Shown: positions 50,745-60,406 of the stretch, piece by piece
Layout of the letters: each line of letters opens with the position of its first letter
Numbering within the stretch: the stretch's first letter is position 1
Assembly: GCF_014297445.1 (NCBI RefSeq)
Contig: NZ_JACORU010000005.1
Location: 248,001-312,000 of the forward strand
DNA from: Ramlibacter albus
Lineage (GTDB): Bacteria > Pseudomonadota > Gammaproteobacteria > Burkholderiales > Burkholderiaceae_C
Direction: 5' to 3'
Length of the DNA: 64,000 nt
Notes under the pieces: generated by a model
Databases searched by the model: none
What the model saw: only the letters and a program-made list of their open reading frames with translations
Told to the model about the DNA's origin: nothing
Program-made: the position numbers and the translations under genes

Positions 50745-51791
50745 TCAATCGGCAGGCGCGGCGAAGTCGAGCAGCACCTTCATGGCCTGCGAGCGGTCCG
50801 CCGCCAGCGCGAACGCGCGGCCCGCGTCGCGGTAGGGCACGGTCGCGGAGATCAGCGGCTTGACGTCCACGAGGCCCTTGTTCAACAGGTCGACGGCGAC
50901 GCCGAACTCCTCGTGGAAGCGGAAGGTGCCGCGCAGGTCGAACTCCTTCGCGACGAGGGCGTTGACCGGCAGCGTCATCTCGCCGCCGAGCCCCACCTGC
51001 ACGATGATGCCGCGCGGCCTGAGCACGTCGAACGCGCCGCGCAGCGCGCGCTCGTTGCCGCTGGCTTCGAGCAGCACGTCGAAGCTGCCCTTGTCGACGG
51101 CGAACGCGGACAGCGCCTCGGGCTCGTGCGCGACGTTGATCGCGCGGTCGGCGCCCACCTTCAGCGCGGAACGCAGCGGGAAGTCGCCGACATCGGTGAC
51201 CACGATGCCGGCCGCGCCGGCGCGCCGCGCCGCGATGACCAGCAACGCGCCGATGGGCCCGCAGCCGGTGACCAGCACCTGCTTGCCCAGCAGCGGCCCG
51301 GCGCGGTTCACCGCATGCAGCGCCACCGCGAGCGGTTCGGCCATCGCCCCTTCGCGGTCGCTCACGGAAGGCGCGAGCTTGAAGGCCTGCGCCGCCTCCA
51401 CCACGATCTCGCGGCGGAACGCGCCCTGCACGTGCGGCGTGCGCATGGCGCTGCCGTAGTAGCGCATGTCGAGGCAGTGGTTCTGCAGGCCTTGCTGGCA
51501 GTAGCGGCACCGGCCGCAGGGGCGGCTGGGGCTGATCGCGACGCGGTCCCCGGCTTCGAATACGCCGGCGGACGGACCCACTTCCTCCACGACCCCGGCC
51601 ACCTCGTGGCCGAGCACCATCGGCTCCTTCACGCGCACGGTGCCGAAGCCGCCGTGCTGGTAGTAGTGCAGGTCGGAGCCGCAGATGCCGCCGTAGCGCA
51701 CCTTCACGCGTAGCTGGCCCGTCTCCACGCGTGGCGTCGGCACGTCTTCGACGCGCAGGTCGCCGGCCGCATGGATGACGAGCGCATCCAT
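50745..51791 (-). CDS. Zinc-containing alcohol dehydrogenase, L-idonate 5-dehydrogenase type
   Basis: A 348-residue medium-chain dehydrogenase. Catalytic zinc site: C in Y-G-G-I-C-G-S-D and H-E in V-L-G-H-E-V-A-G. Structural zinc: C-G-R-C-R-Y-C and the following N-H-C. NAD site: V-T-G-C-G-P-I-G-A-L. The E. coli IdnD-like start (H-A-A-G-D-L-R-V-E-D) suggests oxidation of L-idonate or a related polyol acid to a keto-gluconate. The dehydratase gene ends 2 bp upstream, so the two work in one pathway. The substrate is inferred. Confidence 0.85.
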   Translation of the reverse strand: MDALVIHAAGDLRVEDVPTPRVETGQLRVKVRYGGICGSDLHYYQHGGFGTVRVKEPMVLGHEVAGVVEEVGPSAGVFEAGDRVAISPSRPCGRCRYCQQGLQNHCLDMRYYGSAMRTPHVQGAFRREIVVEAAQAFKLAPSVSDREGAMAEPLAVALHAVNRAGPLLGKQVLVTGCGPIGALLVIAARRAGAAGIVVTDVGDFPLRSALKVGADRAINVAHEPEALSAFAVDKGSFDVLLEASGNERALRGAFDVLRPRGIIVQVGLGGEMTLPVNALVAKEFDLRGTFRFHEEFGVAVDLLNKGLVDVKPLISATVPYRDAGRAFALAADRSQAMKVLLDFAAPAD

Positions 51792-51793
51792 CG

Positions 51794-53530
51794 CTAGTGG
51801 TTATCTTTCGGCACGAACGCCCCGCGCTTGCCGACGAGGAAGTCGAGGTCCGCGCCTTCGTCCGCCTGCAGGACGTGGTCGATGTAGAGCTTCCAGTAGC
51901 CCGATTGCAGCGGCGGCGTCGGCGGCTTCCACGCGTCGCGGCGCTTCGCAAGCTCCTCGTCGCTCACCAGCAGTTGCAGCTTGCGGTTGGGCACGTCCAG
52001 CTCGATCATGTCGCCGTTCTTCACAAGCGCGAGCGGCCCGCCGGCAGCGGCTTCGGGCGCCGTGTGCAGAACCACGGTGCCGTACGCCGTGCCGCTCATG
52101 CGCGCATCGCTGATGCGGACCATGTCCGTGATGCCCTTGCGCAGCACCTTCGGTGGCAGCGGCATGTTGCCCACCTCCGCCATGCCGGGGTAGCCCTTCG
52201 GCCCGCAGTTCTTCAGCACGAGGATGCAGTTCTCGTCGACGTCGAGGTTCTCGTCGTCGATGCGCTTGTGGAAATCGTCCGAGTCCTCGAACACCACGGC
52301 GCGACCCTTGTGCACCATGAGCGAGGGCGTGGCCGCGCTCGGCTTGATCACCGCGCCGCGTGGCGCGAGGTTGCCGCGCAGGATCGCGATGCCGGCCTTG
52401 TCCTTGAAGGGCTTGTCGAAGGTCTTGATGACGCGCGGGTCGTAGTTGACGGCATCGGCGATGTTCTCGGCGACCGTCTTGCCGCTGGCCGTGACGATGT
52501 TCGTGTGAAGCACGTGCGAGATCTCTTTCATCACCACCGGCAGGCCGCCGGCGTAGCAGAAGTCCTCCATCAGGTGCTCGCCCGAGGGCTGCAGGTTCAC
52601 CAGGCACGGCATCTCGCTGCCAAGGCGCTCGAAGTCGTCGACGGTTAGCTTCACGCCCAGGCGCCCGGCGATGGCGATCAAATGGATGACCGCGTTCGTG
52701 CTGCCGCCGATGGCCGCGAGCGTGCGGATCGCGTTCTCGAAAGCCTCGCGCGTGAGCACCTGGCTGATCTTCTGGTCCGTGTGCACCATCTCGACGATGC
52801 GCCGGCCGGCGCTGCGCGCGATCACGTTGCGGCGCCCGTCGACCGCGGGGTAGGCCGCGTTGCCCGGCAGGCCGATGCCCAAGGCTTCGACCATGCTGGC
52901 CATCGTCGATGCGGTGCCCATCGTCATGCAGTGGCCGTGGCTGCGGTGCATGCAGCTCTCCGCTTCGAAGAAGTCCTGCAGCTTCAGCGTGCCCGCGCGC
53001 ACTTGCTCGCTCATGCTCCACACGCCGGTGCCCGAGCCCAGCTCCTGCCCTCGCCACTTGCCATTGAGCATGGGGCCGCCCGACACCCCGATGGTCGGCA
53101 AGTCCACGCTCGATGCGCCCATCAGCAGCGACGGCGTCGTCTTGTCGCAGCCCATGAGCAGCACCACGCCGTCGATCGGGTTGCCGCGGATCGATTCCTC
53201 GACGTCCATCGACGCGAGGTTGCGATAGAGCATCGCGGTGGGCCGCAGCAGCGTCTCGCCGAGCGACATCACCGGGAATTCGAGCGGGAAGCCGCCCGCC
53301 TCGTACACGCCGATCTTCACTTGCTCCGCAAGCGTGCGGAAGTGCGAGTTGCAGGGCGTGAGTTCGCTGAAGGTGTTGCAGATGCCGATGACGGGCCGGC
53401 CGTCGAACTGGTCGTGCGGCACGCCCTTGCCCTTGACCCAGCTGCGGTAGGCGAAGCCGTCGCGGTCCTGGCGGCCGAACCATTGCTGCGAGCGCAGTTC
53501 CTCGGGTTTCTTGCGGGGCTTGTCGGTCAA
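51794..53530 (-). CDS. IlvD/Edd-family sugar-acid dehydratase
   Basis: A 578-residue iron-sulfur dehydratase, nearer pentonate/hexonate (L-arabinonate, D-xylonate, galactonate) dehydratases than Edd or IlvD. Cluster Cys are C60 (L-T-P-C-N-S-H), C128 (M-G-C-D-K-T-T-P-S) and C201 (G-H-C-M-T-M-G-T-A-S); the sugar-acid branch carries a [2Fe-2S] cluster. The start is TTG 53530 with AGGAG 8 bp upstream. It would form 2-keto-3-deoxy acids that dgoK and dgoA can use. Transcribed away from the hydroxyacid dehydrogenase gene, sharing a GntR-type operator. Confidence 0.9.
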   Translation of the reverse strand: MTDKPRKKPEELRSQQWFGRQDRDGFAYRSWVKGKGVPHDQFDGRPVIGICNTFSELTPCNSHFRTLAEQVKIGVYEAGGFPLEFPVMSLGETLLRPTAMLYRNLASMDVEESIRGNPIDGVVLLMGCDKTTPSLLMGASSVDLPTIGVSGGPMLNGKWRGQELGSGTGVWSMSEQVRAGTLKLQDFFEAESCMHRSHGHCMTMGTASTMASMVEALGIGLPGNAAYPAVDGRRNVIARSAGRRIVEMVHTDQKISQVLTREAFENAIRTLAAIGGSTNAVIHLIAIAGRLGVKLTVDDFERLGSEMPCLVNLQPSGEHLMEDFCYAGGLPVVMKEISHVLHTNIVTASGKTVAENIADAVNYDPRVIKTFDKPFKDKAGIAILRGNLAPRGAVIKPSAATPSLMVHKGRAVVFEDSDDFHKRIDDENLDVDENCILVLKNCGPKGYPGMAEVGNMPLPPKVLRKGITDMVRISDARMSGTAYGTVVLHTAPEAAAGGPLALVKNGDMIELDVPNRKLQLLVSDEELAKRRDAWKPPTPPLQSGYWKLYIDHVLQADEGADLDFLVGKRGAFVPKDNH

Positions 53531-53560
53531 AGCGGGTCTCCTCGGGTCGATTGGCTATTA

Positions 53561-53571
53561 TGGTATGACGA
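53561..53571. promoter_or_regulatory. FadR/GntR-type operator TGGTATGACGA
   Basis: Matches the T-N-GT-NNN-AC-N-A consensus of FCD-type GntR regulators. It sits in the 68-bp gap between the divergent dehydratase (TTG 53530) and hydroxyacid dehydrogenase (GTG 53599) starts. A near copy lies before the ABC importer at 54574. The likely binder is the GntR/FCD protein at 58808. Confidence 0.6.
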
Positions 53572-53598
53572 TTGAAACCGACCATTGAGGAGAACCCC

Positions 53599-54525
53599 GT
53601 GACCGATGTCTTCCTGGCCCCGAAGGCCTCGCCCCTGTACGTCAACTCGCTGAAGGAGAAGGGGCACACGCTGCACACCGAGGTCACGCCGGACAACGTG
53701 CAGAAGATCCGCGCCATCGCGGGCGGCGGCGAGTCCAGGGTGCCGGCCGACGTCATCAACCAGTTCCCCAACCTCGAAGTCATCGCGATCATGGGCGTGG
53801 GCTACGACGGCGTGGATGTCGAAGCGGCCAAGGCGCGCAACGTACTGGTCACGCACACGCCGGACGTGCTGAACGACGACGTCGCGGACCTTGCCATCGC
53901 ACTCATGCTGAACGCGGCGCGCCAGCTGCCGCAATCCGATCGTTACGTGCGCTCCGGCGACTGGGAAACCAAGGGCGCAATGCCGCTGCAGCGCAAGATG
54001 TCCGGCGCACGCCTGGGCATCGTCGGCATGGGCCGCATCGGCCAGGCCATCGCGCATCGCGCCGCGGCCTTCGGCATGAAGATCGCGTACTGCGCGCGCA
54101 CTGCGAAGCCGCAGCTGCCGCACACGTTCCGCGCGTCGGTGGTGGACCTCGCGCGCGAGAGCGACTTCCTGGTCGTCATCACGCCCGGCGGCGCGGGGAC
54201 GAAGCACATGATCAACGCCGAGGTGCTGCAGGCGCTCGGCCAGAAGGGCATCCTCGTCAACGTCGCGCGCGGCTCGGTCGTGGATGAGCAGGCGCTCATC
54301 GATGCGCTGGAGAAGGGCGTGATCGGCGGCGCCGCGCTCGACGTGTTCGCCGACGAGCCGCGCGTGCCGCAGCGCCTGCGCGACATCCCGCACGTGGTGC
54401 TCGCGCCGCACGTGGGCAGCGCGACAACGCAGACGCGCCGCGCGATGGTTGACCTGGCGGTCGCCAATCTCGAAGCAAAGATCTCGGGCGGCAAGCCGCC
54501 GACGCCCGTGCCCGAGTGCCGCTAG
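53599..54525 (+). CDS. D-isomer 2-hydroxyacid dehydrogenase
   Basis: A 308-residue NAD(P)-dependent enzyme of the glyoxylate/hydroxypyruvate/2-ketogluconate reductase type. Marks: V-G-Y-D-G-V-D-V near residue 75, the Rossmann loop L-G-I-V-G-M-G-R-I-G, the catalytic Arg in V-N-V-A-R-G-S-V-V-D-E, Glu in D-V-F-A-D-E-P and His in A-P-H-V-G-S-A-T. GTG 53599 is chosen since GAGGAG lies 6 bp before it; the frame is open from TTG 53572. In this setting 2-keto-gluconate or tartronate semialdehyde-type substrates are possible. Confidence 0.88.
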   Translation: MTDVFLAPKASPLYVNSLKEKGHTLHTEVTPDNVQKIRAIAGGGESRVPADVINQFPNLEVIAIMGVGYDGVDVEAAKARNVLVTHTPDVLNDDVADLAIALMLNAARQLPQSDRYVRSGDWETKGAMPLQRKMSGARLGIVGMGRIGQAIAHRAAAFGMKIAYCARTAKPQLPHTFRASVVDLARESDFLVVITPGGAGTKHMINAEVLQALGQKGILVNVARGSVVDEQALIDALEKGVIGGAALDVFADEPRVPQRLRDIPHVVLAPHVGSATTQTRRAMVDLAVANLEAKISGGKPPTPVPECR

Positions 54526-54541
54526 GAAGTTCGCACGCCCA

Positions 54542-54557
54542 TCCGGGCAAACCCGGA
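54542..54557 (+). terminator. Weak hairpin TCCGGG-caaa-CCCGGA after the dehydrogenase gene
   Basis: Perfect 6-bp stem with a four-base loop, 16 bp after the stop at 54525. The following bases (AATCCGTTTG) are only mildly T-rich, so termination would be partial. The importer promoter region follows. Confidence 0.4.
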
Positions 54558-54573
54558 AATCCGTTTGCCTTAA

Positions 54574-54584
54574 TCATCATACGA
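54574..54584. promoter_or_regulatory. Second GntR-type operator before the ABC importer
   Basis: TCATCATACGA, whose reverse complement TCGTATGATGA shares GTATGA and the T-N-GT spacing with TGGTATGACGA at 53561. Over 15 bases the two sites agree at 13. It lies 37 bp before the binding-protein ATG, in a local AT-rich island. Confidence 0.55.
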
Positions 54585-54621
54585 TAGGACTTTTGCGGCA
54601 ACCAACCGAGGAGACCTTCCG

Positions 54622-56004
54622 ATGAAAGTGCAAAGGCGGATCGCGCTGGCGCTCGCGGCGCTGGGGCTGGCGACGGCGGCCATGACGGCAGGCGCGCAGC
54701 AGCAGACGCTCACCGTGTTCTGGGTCAAGGGCTTCTACAAGGCCGAGGACGACGCGCTCTTCGCGGCCATCAAGAAGTTCGAGGCCAAGCACAAGGGCGT
54801 GAAGGTCGAGCTGTCGCAGTACCCCATCCAGGACACGATCCCCAAGACAGTGGCGGCGCTCGACTCGGGCAACCCGCCCGACGTGGCGTACTCGGACGTC
54901 TACGACTTCCAGGTCACGGCCAAGTGGGCTTTCGACGGCAAGCTCGAGGACATCTCCAGCGTGATCGACCCGATCCGCGCGAAGTTCGAGCCGCACGCGC
55001 TGTCCACCACCTTCCTCTACAACGACGCCGAGAAGAAGCGCGCCTATTACGCGTTCCCGATCAAGCAGCAGACCATGCACATCCAGTACTGGAAGGACAT
55101 GCTGGGGCAGGCGGGCTTCAAGGAGAGCGACATCCCGAAGGACTGGAAGGGCTACTGGAGCTTCTGGTGCGAGAAGGTGCAGCCGGCGTTCCGGCAGAAG
55201 ACCGGCTCGCGCGGCTACGCCACCGGCTTCCCGATGGGCGTGGACTCGAGCGACTCGTTCTACTCGTTCCTCACGTTCATGGACGCGTACAACGTCAAGC
55301 TGGTCAACGACTCCGGCAAGCTGCTGGTGGACGACCCGTCGGTGCGCCAGGGCCTGATCAACGCGATGACCGACTACACCTCGGTGTACGCGAAGGGCTG
55401 CACGCCGCCGTCGTCGACCACGTGGAAGGACCCGGACAACAACAACGCGTTCCACAACCGCACCATCATCCTGACCCACAACGCCACGATCTCCATCGCG
55501 GCGAAGTGGCTGGACGACATGAACAACAGCACGCTGAGCGAGCAGCAGCGCGCCGACGCGAAGAAGAACTACGAGCAGAACATCGCCACCGCGGGCTTCC
55601 CGAACAAGCCCGACGGCGGCAAGATGGTCTACCGCGCCGCGGTGAAGACGGGCGTGATCTTCAAGAACGCGAAGAACAAGCCGCTGGCCAAGCAGTTCGT
55701 GGCCTTCATGCTGGACGAGGCCAACCTGCAGCCGTATGTGGAAGGCTCGCTCGGCCGCTGGTTCCCGGTGCAGAAGGCTTCGCAGCAGTCGCCGTTCTGG
55801 AAGGGCGACCCGCACCGCCTCGCCGTCTACAACCAGTTCATGAACGGCACCACGCCCTTCGAATTCACCAAGAACTACAAGTTCACGGTGCTGAACAACG
55901 AGAACGTGTGGGCCAAGGCGATGAACCGCATCCTGTCCGAGAAGGTGCCCGTGGACAAGGCGGTGGACGAGATGATCGCCCGCATCAAGCAGGTCGCGAA
56001 CTGA
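54622..56004 (+). CDS. ABC sugar transporter substrate-binding protein
   Basis: A 460-residue periplasmic family-1 (MalE-like) binding protein. Signal peptide M-K-V-Q-R-R-I-A-L-A-L-A-A-L-G-L with cleavage after A-G-A-Q. The mature part begins L-T-V-F-W-V-K-G-F-Y, then F-E-A-K-H-K-G-V-K-V-E and G-N-P-P-D-V-A-Y-S-D. Aromatic residues are frequent (G-Y-W-S-F-W-C), as in sugar sites. GAGGAG precedes ATG 54622. First gene of a complete importer; the sugar is not known, but a sugar acid or polyol fits the neighbours. Confidence 0.93.
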   Translation: MKVQRRIALALAALGLATAAMTAGAQQQTLTVFWVKGFYKAEDDALFAAIKKFEAKHKGVKVELSQYPIQDTIPKTVAALDSGNPPDVAYSDVYDFQVTAKWAFDGKLEDISSVIDPIRAKFEPHALSTTFLYNDAEKKRAYYAFPIKQQTMHIQYWKDMLGQAGFKESDIPKDWKGYWSFWCEKVQPAFRQKTGSRGYATGFPMGVDSSDSFYSFLTFMDAYNVKLVNDSGKLLVDDPSVRQGLINAMTDYTSVYAKGCTPPSSTTWKDPDNNNAFHNRTIILTHNATISIAAKWLDDMNNSTLSEQQRADAKKNYEQNIATAGFPNKPDGGKMVYRAAVKTGVIFKNAKNKPLAKQFVAFMLDEANLQPYVEGSLGRWFPVQKASQQSPFWKGDPHRLAVYNQFMNGTTPFEFTKNYKFTVLNNENVWAKAMNRILSEKVPVDKAVDEMIARIKQVAN

Positions 56005-56023
56005 CGCGCGGCGGGGGGCGGGC

Positions 56024-56890
56024 ATGAGCGCAACCTTGCCGGTGGAAAGCAGCGCGCCCGTCGCGGCGCGCCGCTCGACGAGCTGGCAGTTCTGGGGCCG
56101 GGCGCTCATCGCGCCCTACCTCGTGATCTTCCTCGTCTTCGTGCTCTACCCGGTGTGCTACGGCCTCTGGCTGGCGCGCCACCCGTCCTCGTACGTGCAC
56201 CTCGCGGACGACCCGATCTTCTTCCGCACCGCGGTCAACACCATCATCTTCCTGGTGGTCGCGATCAACCTGAAGATGATCGTGGCGCTGCTGCTCTCCG
56301 GTTTCTTCATCCACGAGCGCTGGTGGATCAAGATCCTCTCGGTGCTGTTCATCCTGCCGTGGGCGGTGCCGTCGATCCCCACCATCCTCTCGGTGCGGTT
56401 CATGCTGAACCCCGAGTGGGGCGTGATCAACAGCACGATCTTCCGGCTCACGGCGGCGGACGGGCCCAACTGGCTGAACGACCCGACGCTCGCGCTCTCG
56501 TTCTCGATGCTGATGCACATCTGGAAGTCGCTGCCGTTCTGGACGCTGATCCTGATGGCGGGGCGCCTCGCTATTCCCGCGGAGCAGTACGAGGCCGCGT
56601 CGGTGGACGGCGCCTCGCGCTGGCAGAAGTTCAGGTACATCACGTGGCCGTCGATGCGGGGGCTCTACCTCACGTCGACCATCCTCTCGATGATCTGGAC
56701 GCTCGGCGACTTCAACAGCGTTTACCTGCTCACCGGCGGCGGGCCCGCGGACCTCACGCACGTGCTCGCCACCGTCGGCATCCGCTACCTGCGGCTGGAC
56801 CAGGTGGACCTGGCCATGGCCTCCATCGTGGTGGCGCTGCCGCTCGTTCTGCCCCTCGTGTTCTTCATGATGAAGCGGTTGTCCCGATGA
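56024..56890 (+). CDS. ABC sugar transporter permease 1 (MalF type)
   Basis: A 288-residue inner-membrane permease with six TM helices and the EAA loop Y-E-A-A-S-V-D-G-A-S-R-W-Q-K-F (about residues 190-204), where the ATPase docks. The N-terminus A-P-Y-L-V-I-F-L-V-F-V-L-Y-P is typical of MalF/UgpA. It starts 19 bp after the binding-protein gene and overlaps the next permease by 4 bp. Confidence 0.93.
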   Translation: MSATLPVESSAPVAARRSTSWQFWGRALIAPYLVIFLVFVLYPVCYGLWLARHPSSYVHLADDPIFFRTAVNTIIFLVVAINLKMIVALLLSGFFIHERWWIKILSVLFILPWAVPSIPTILSVRFMLNPEWGVINSTIFRLTAADGPNWLNDPTLALSFSMLMHIWKSLPFWTLILMAGRLAIPAEQYEAASVDGASRWQKFRYITWPSMRGLYLTSTILSMIWTLGDFNSVYLLTGGGPADLTHVLATVGIRYLRLDQVDLAMASIVVALPLVLPLVFFMMKRLSR

Positions 56891-57729
56891 AGATGCGCAA
56901 GGTCCTCGACGAGGGGCGCCTGCTCCTCATCGGCATCCCGGTGTTCCTGTGGACGATCATCCCGGTCTATCACCTGTTTGTGCTGTCCATCTCGCCGCGC
57001 GAGGCAGTCACGGCGGGCAAGCTGTGGCCGGACCATCCCACGCTCCACAACTTCGGCGTGGTGTTCCGGCAGGAGCACTTCTACCTGGTCCACTTCTGGA
57101 CGCAGCTGTGGAACTCGGTGCTCATCGCGGTGACGGTCGGCGCCCTCACGCTCGTCATCGCCACCTGCGCGGCGTTCTCGATCAGCCGGCTGAAGGTGCG
57201 CGGCGGCCGCACGGTGATGAACATGGCGCTCTTCACCTACTTCATCCCCGCGGCCTTCCTCGCGGTGCCGATGTACAAGGCAATGAGCGTCTACGGGCTG
57301 CTGAACAACCAGTGGGCGCTGATCCTGGCGATGGTAACCATCGCCTCGCCCTACTGCATCTGGGTGCTCAAGCAGGCGAGCGACAAGCTGCCCTGGGAGC
57401 TGGACGAGGCCGCGCGCATCGACGGCGCCACGCCGCTGCAGCTGTTCCGCCTGGTCTACCTGCCGCTGATGATGCCCTCCATCGTCGCAGTGGGCACCTA
57501 TGCCCTTCTGCTCGCGTGGAACGAGTACCTCTACGCCTTCCTGCTGCTGTCGCGCGACGAGAGCATGACGCTCGCCGTGGCGCTGGGCCACTTCCTGTCG
57601 TCGGACGATTCGCCGTGGGAGCTGCTCATGGCCACCGGCTTCATCTACGCGCTGCCGCCGGCGGCGATCTACTACGCGTTCAAGCGCTACATGGTCGGCG
57701 GGCTCACCGCCGGCGCCGTCAAGTCCTGA
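56887..57729 (+). CDS. ABC sugar transporter permease 2 (MalG type)
   Basis: A 280-residue permease with six TM helices. The EAA loop reads D-E-A-A-R-I-D-G-A-T-P-L-Q-L-F and the long periplasmic part after TM1 has the MalG-style D-H-P-T-L-H-N-F. Its ATG overlaps the first permease stop by 4 bp, so equal amounts are expected. The ATPase gene follows after 10 bp. Confidence 0.93.
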   Translation: MKMRKVLDEGRLLLIGIPVFLWTIIPVYHLFVLSISPREAVTAGKLWPDHPTLHNFGVVFRQEHFYLVHFWTQLWNSVLIAVTVGALTLVIATCAAFSISRLKVRGGRTVMNMALFTYFIPAAFLAVPMYKAMSVYGLLNNQWALILAMVTIASPYCIWVLKQASDKLPWELDEAARIDGATPLQLFRLVYLPLMMPSIVAVGTYALLLAWNEYLYAFLLLSRDESMTLAVALGHFLSSDDSPWELLMATGFIYALPPAAIYYAFKRYMVGGLTAGAVKS

Positions 57730-57739
57730 TCGAACACCC

Positions 57740-58789
<1,050 letters not shown>

Positions 58790-58807
58790 GCCTATGGCGC
58801 GACGGCG

Positions 58808-59551
58808 ATGAAGCCCAAGAACGTCCACGGCAACACGCTCGACGCGCTGGGCGAGGCGATCATCGCCGGCCGCTACCCGCCGGGCGCGACCGTGCCACCC
58901 GAGCCCACGCTGTGCGAGGAGTTCGGCGTGAGCCGCACCGTCGTGCGCGAGGCCGTGAAGTCGCTGGTGGCGAAGGGGCTCGTCTCCACCGGCCCGAAGG
59001 TCGGCACGCGCGTGCTCCCCTCCGACCAGTGGAACTGGTTCGACCCCGACGTGGTGGCGTGGCAGTCCAAGGTGGGCCTCACGCGCGAGTTCCTGCGCGA
59101 CCTGCAGGAGACTCGCCGCGTCGTCGAGCCCGCGGCCGTGCGCATGGCCGCGGAGCGCGCGACGGCGCAGGACGTCGCCGAGATCGAAGCCGCGTACGAA
59201 GGCATGCGCCGTGCGGTGGAAGAGGGCGGCGACTACGTCACCTTCGACCTGCGCTTCCACCAGGGCCTGCTGCGAGCCAGCCACAACCGCATGCTCGTGC
59301 AGATGAGCAAGGCACTCTCGGCGCTGCTTCGCACGAGCTTCGAGATCTCCACGAGCCGCAAGGACGGGCCGCGCGGCTCGCTGCCTTTGCATCGCGCGGT
59401 GCTCGACGCTGTCGCTGCGCATGACCCCGCACGCGCGGAAAAGTCGATCCTGCTGCTGATCGACAGCGCGCGCGACGACATCGAGGCGGTGCTCGGTTCG
59501 CGCCGCCGCCTGCCGCGGCTGAACATGCCGGCGACGCTGCTAAGGGTTTAA
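58808..59551 (+). CDS. GntR-family regulator, FadR/FCD subfamily
   Basis: A 247-residue repressor. The winged helix (about 10-75) has P-P-E-P-T-L-C-E-E-F-G-V-S-R-T-V-V-R-E-A-V-K-S-L; the FCD ligand domain (about 95-225) shows E-T-R-R-V-V-E-P-A-A-V, F-D-L-R-F-H-Q-G-L-L and H-R-A-V-L-D-A-V, with the Asp/His metal set. FCD regulators bind organic or sugar acids. It is the last gene of the importer operon, 18 bp after the ATPase, and probably binds the T-N-GT-NNN-AC-N-A sites at 53561 and 54574. Confidence 0.92.
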   Translation: MKPKNVHGNTLDALGEAIIAGRYPPGATVPPEPTLCEEFGVSRTVVREAVKSLVAKGLVSTGPKVGTRVLPSDQWNWFDPDVVAWQSKVGLTREFLRDLQETRRVVEPAAVRMAAERATAQDVAEIEAAYEGMRRAVEEGGDYVTFDLRFHQGLLRASHNRMLVQMSKALSALLRTSFEISTSRKDGPRGSLPLHRAVLDAVAAHDPARAEKSILLLIDSARDDIEAVLGSRRRLPRLNMPATLLRV

Positions 59552-59606
59552 TCCCCTCGCCGTCGCCGGGCTGACATCGGTTTGACAGCCCGCATCCTCT
59601 ACAATT

Positions 59607-59620
59607 CTTGTCTATACAAG
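59607..59620. promoter_or_regulatory. Palindrome CTTGTCTATACAAG
   Basis: CTTGT and ACAAG arms around four bases, 24 bp before the GTG start of the transglutaminase-fold gene. The TTGT-N4-ACAA core resembles HutC-type GntR operators. The surrounding AT-rich run (ACAATTCTTG...TTTGTAGTTC) makes this the likely promoter region. No HutC-like gene is in the window. Confidence 0.5.
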
Positions 59621-59644
59621 TTTGTAGTTCAAAACGATTACATC

Positions 59645-60406
59645 GTGTCCGCCGTTCCAGCTCACGGTAAAGCATTCGAGGAGGACCCCCGCCTGTGGCT
59701 GGTCTCCACGCCGCTGCTCGACCTGGACGACCCCAAGCTGCGCCTGAAGGCGCGCTCGCTCACCCAGCTTTGCAAAACCGAGCGCGAGAAGGCGCTGGCG
59801 ATCTTCGGCTTCGTCAAGCGCATCCCGTTCTCCAAGCCGATGAAGATGCGCCTGCGCACCGCGCGCGAGGTGATCGACGCCGGCTGCGGTGATGCCGACG
59901 ACAAGGGCACCGTGTTCGTCGCGCTGCTGCGCGCGGCCGGCATACCGGCCCGGCTGCGCTACGCCGAGCTGCGCGTGGACATGCTGCGCGGCCTGGTCCC
60001 CAACATGACGCGCGCGTCGCGCCCCGTTGCGGAGATCTGGCTGGGCCGCTGGGTGCGCACCGACACGTACATCTTCGACGCCGTCTTCATGGCGGCCGCG
60101 CGCCAGCGCCTGAAGGACGCCGGCTGGCAGTGCGGCTACGGCATCCACGTGGCCGGCGCGTCGCTGTGGAACGGCGTGGACGACGCCTACCTGGGCGGCG
60201 AGTCGACGGAAGAAGACCCGATGGTGCTGCGCGACCTGGGCGTCTACCACGACCCCGAGGACCTCGTCAGCTCGCCCGAGTGGCGCGCCGAGTTCCCGCG
60301 CGTCGTGCGCGCGCTGCACTGGAACGTGGTGGCGCCCGCGATGGAGCGCGTCATCCGCGAGCTGCGCGCCGAAGGCAGCCGCGGCGCCGTGATGCGCCCC
60401 TCCTAG
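59645..60406 (+). CDS. Transglutaminase-fold protein
   Basis: A 253-residue cytosolic protein with a transglutaminase/protease-like core: the Cys segment D-A-G-C-G-D-A-D-D-K-G-T-V-F-V-A-L-L-R-A-A-G and, on the next strand, P-V-A-E-I-W-L-G-R-W-V-R-T-D with the Asp. The His expected before W/A in the usual H-A-W-x-E pattern is not seen, so the triad may be incomplete. GTG 59645 is the best start; the frame is open from 59582, but that part overlaps the promoter-like AT-rich sequence. It converges on the next gene with a 4-bp overlap. Confidence 0.75.
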   Translation: MSAVPAHGKAFEEDPRLWLVSTPLLDLDDPKLRLKARSLTQLCKTEREKALAIFGFVKRIPFSKPMKMRLRTAREVIDAGCGDADDKGTVFVALLRAAGIPARLRYAELRVDMLRGLVPNMTRASRPVAEIWLGRWVRTDTYIFDAVFMAAARQRLKDAGWQCGYGIHVAGASLWNGVDDAYLGGESTEEDPMVLRDLGVYHDPEDLVSSPEWRAEFPRVVRALHWNVVAPAMERVIRELRAEGSRGAVMRPS

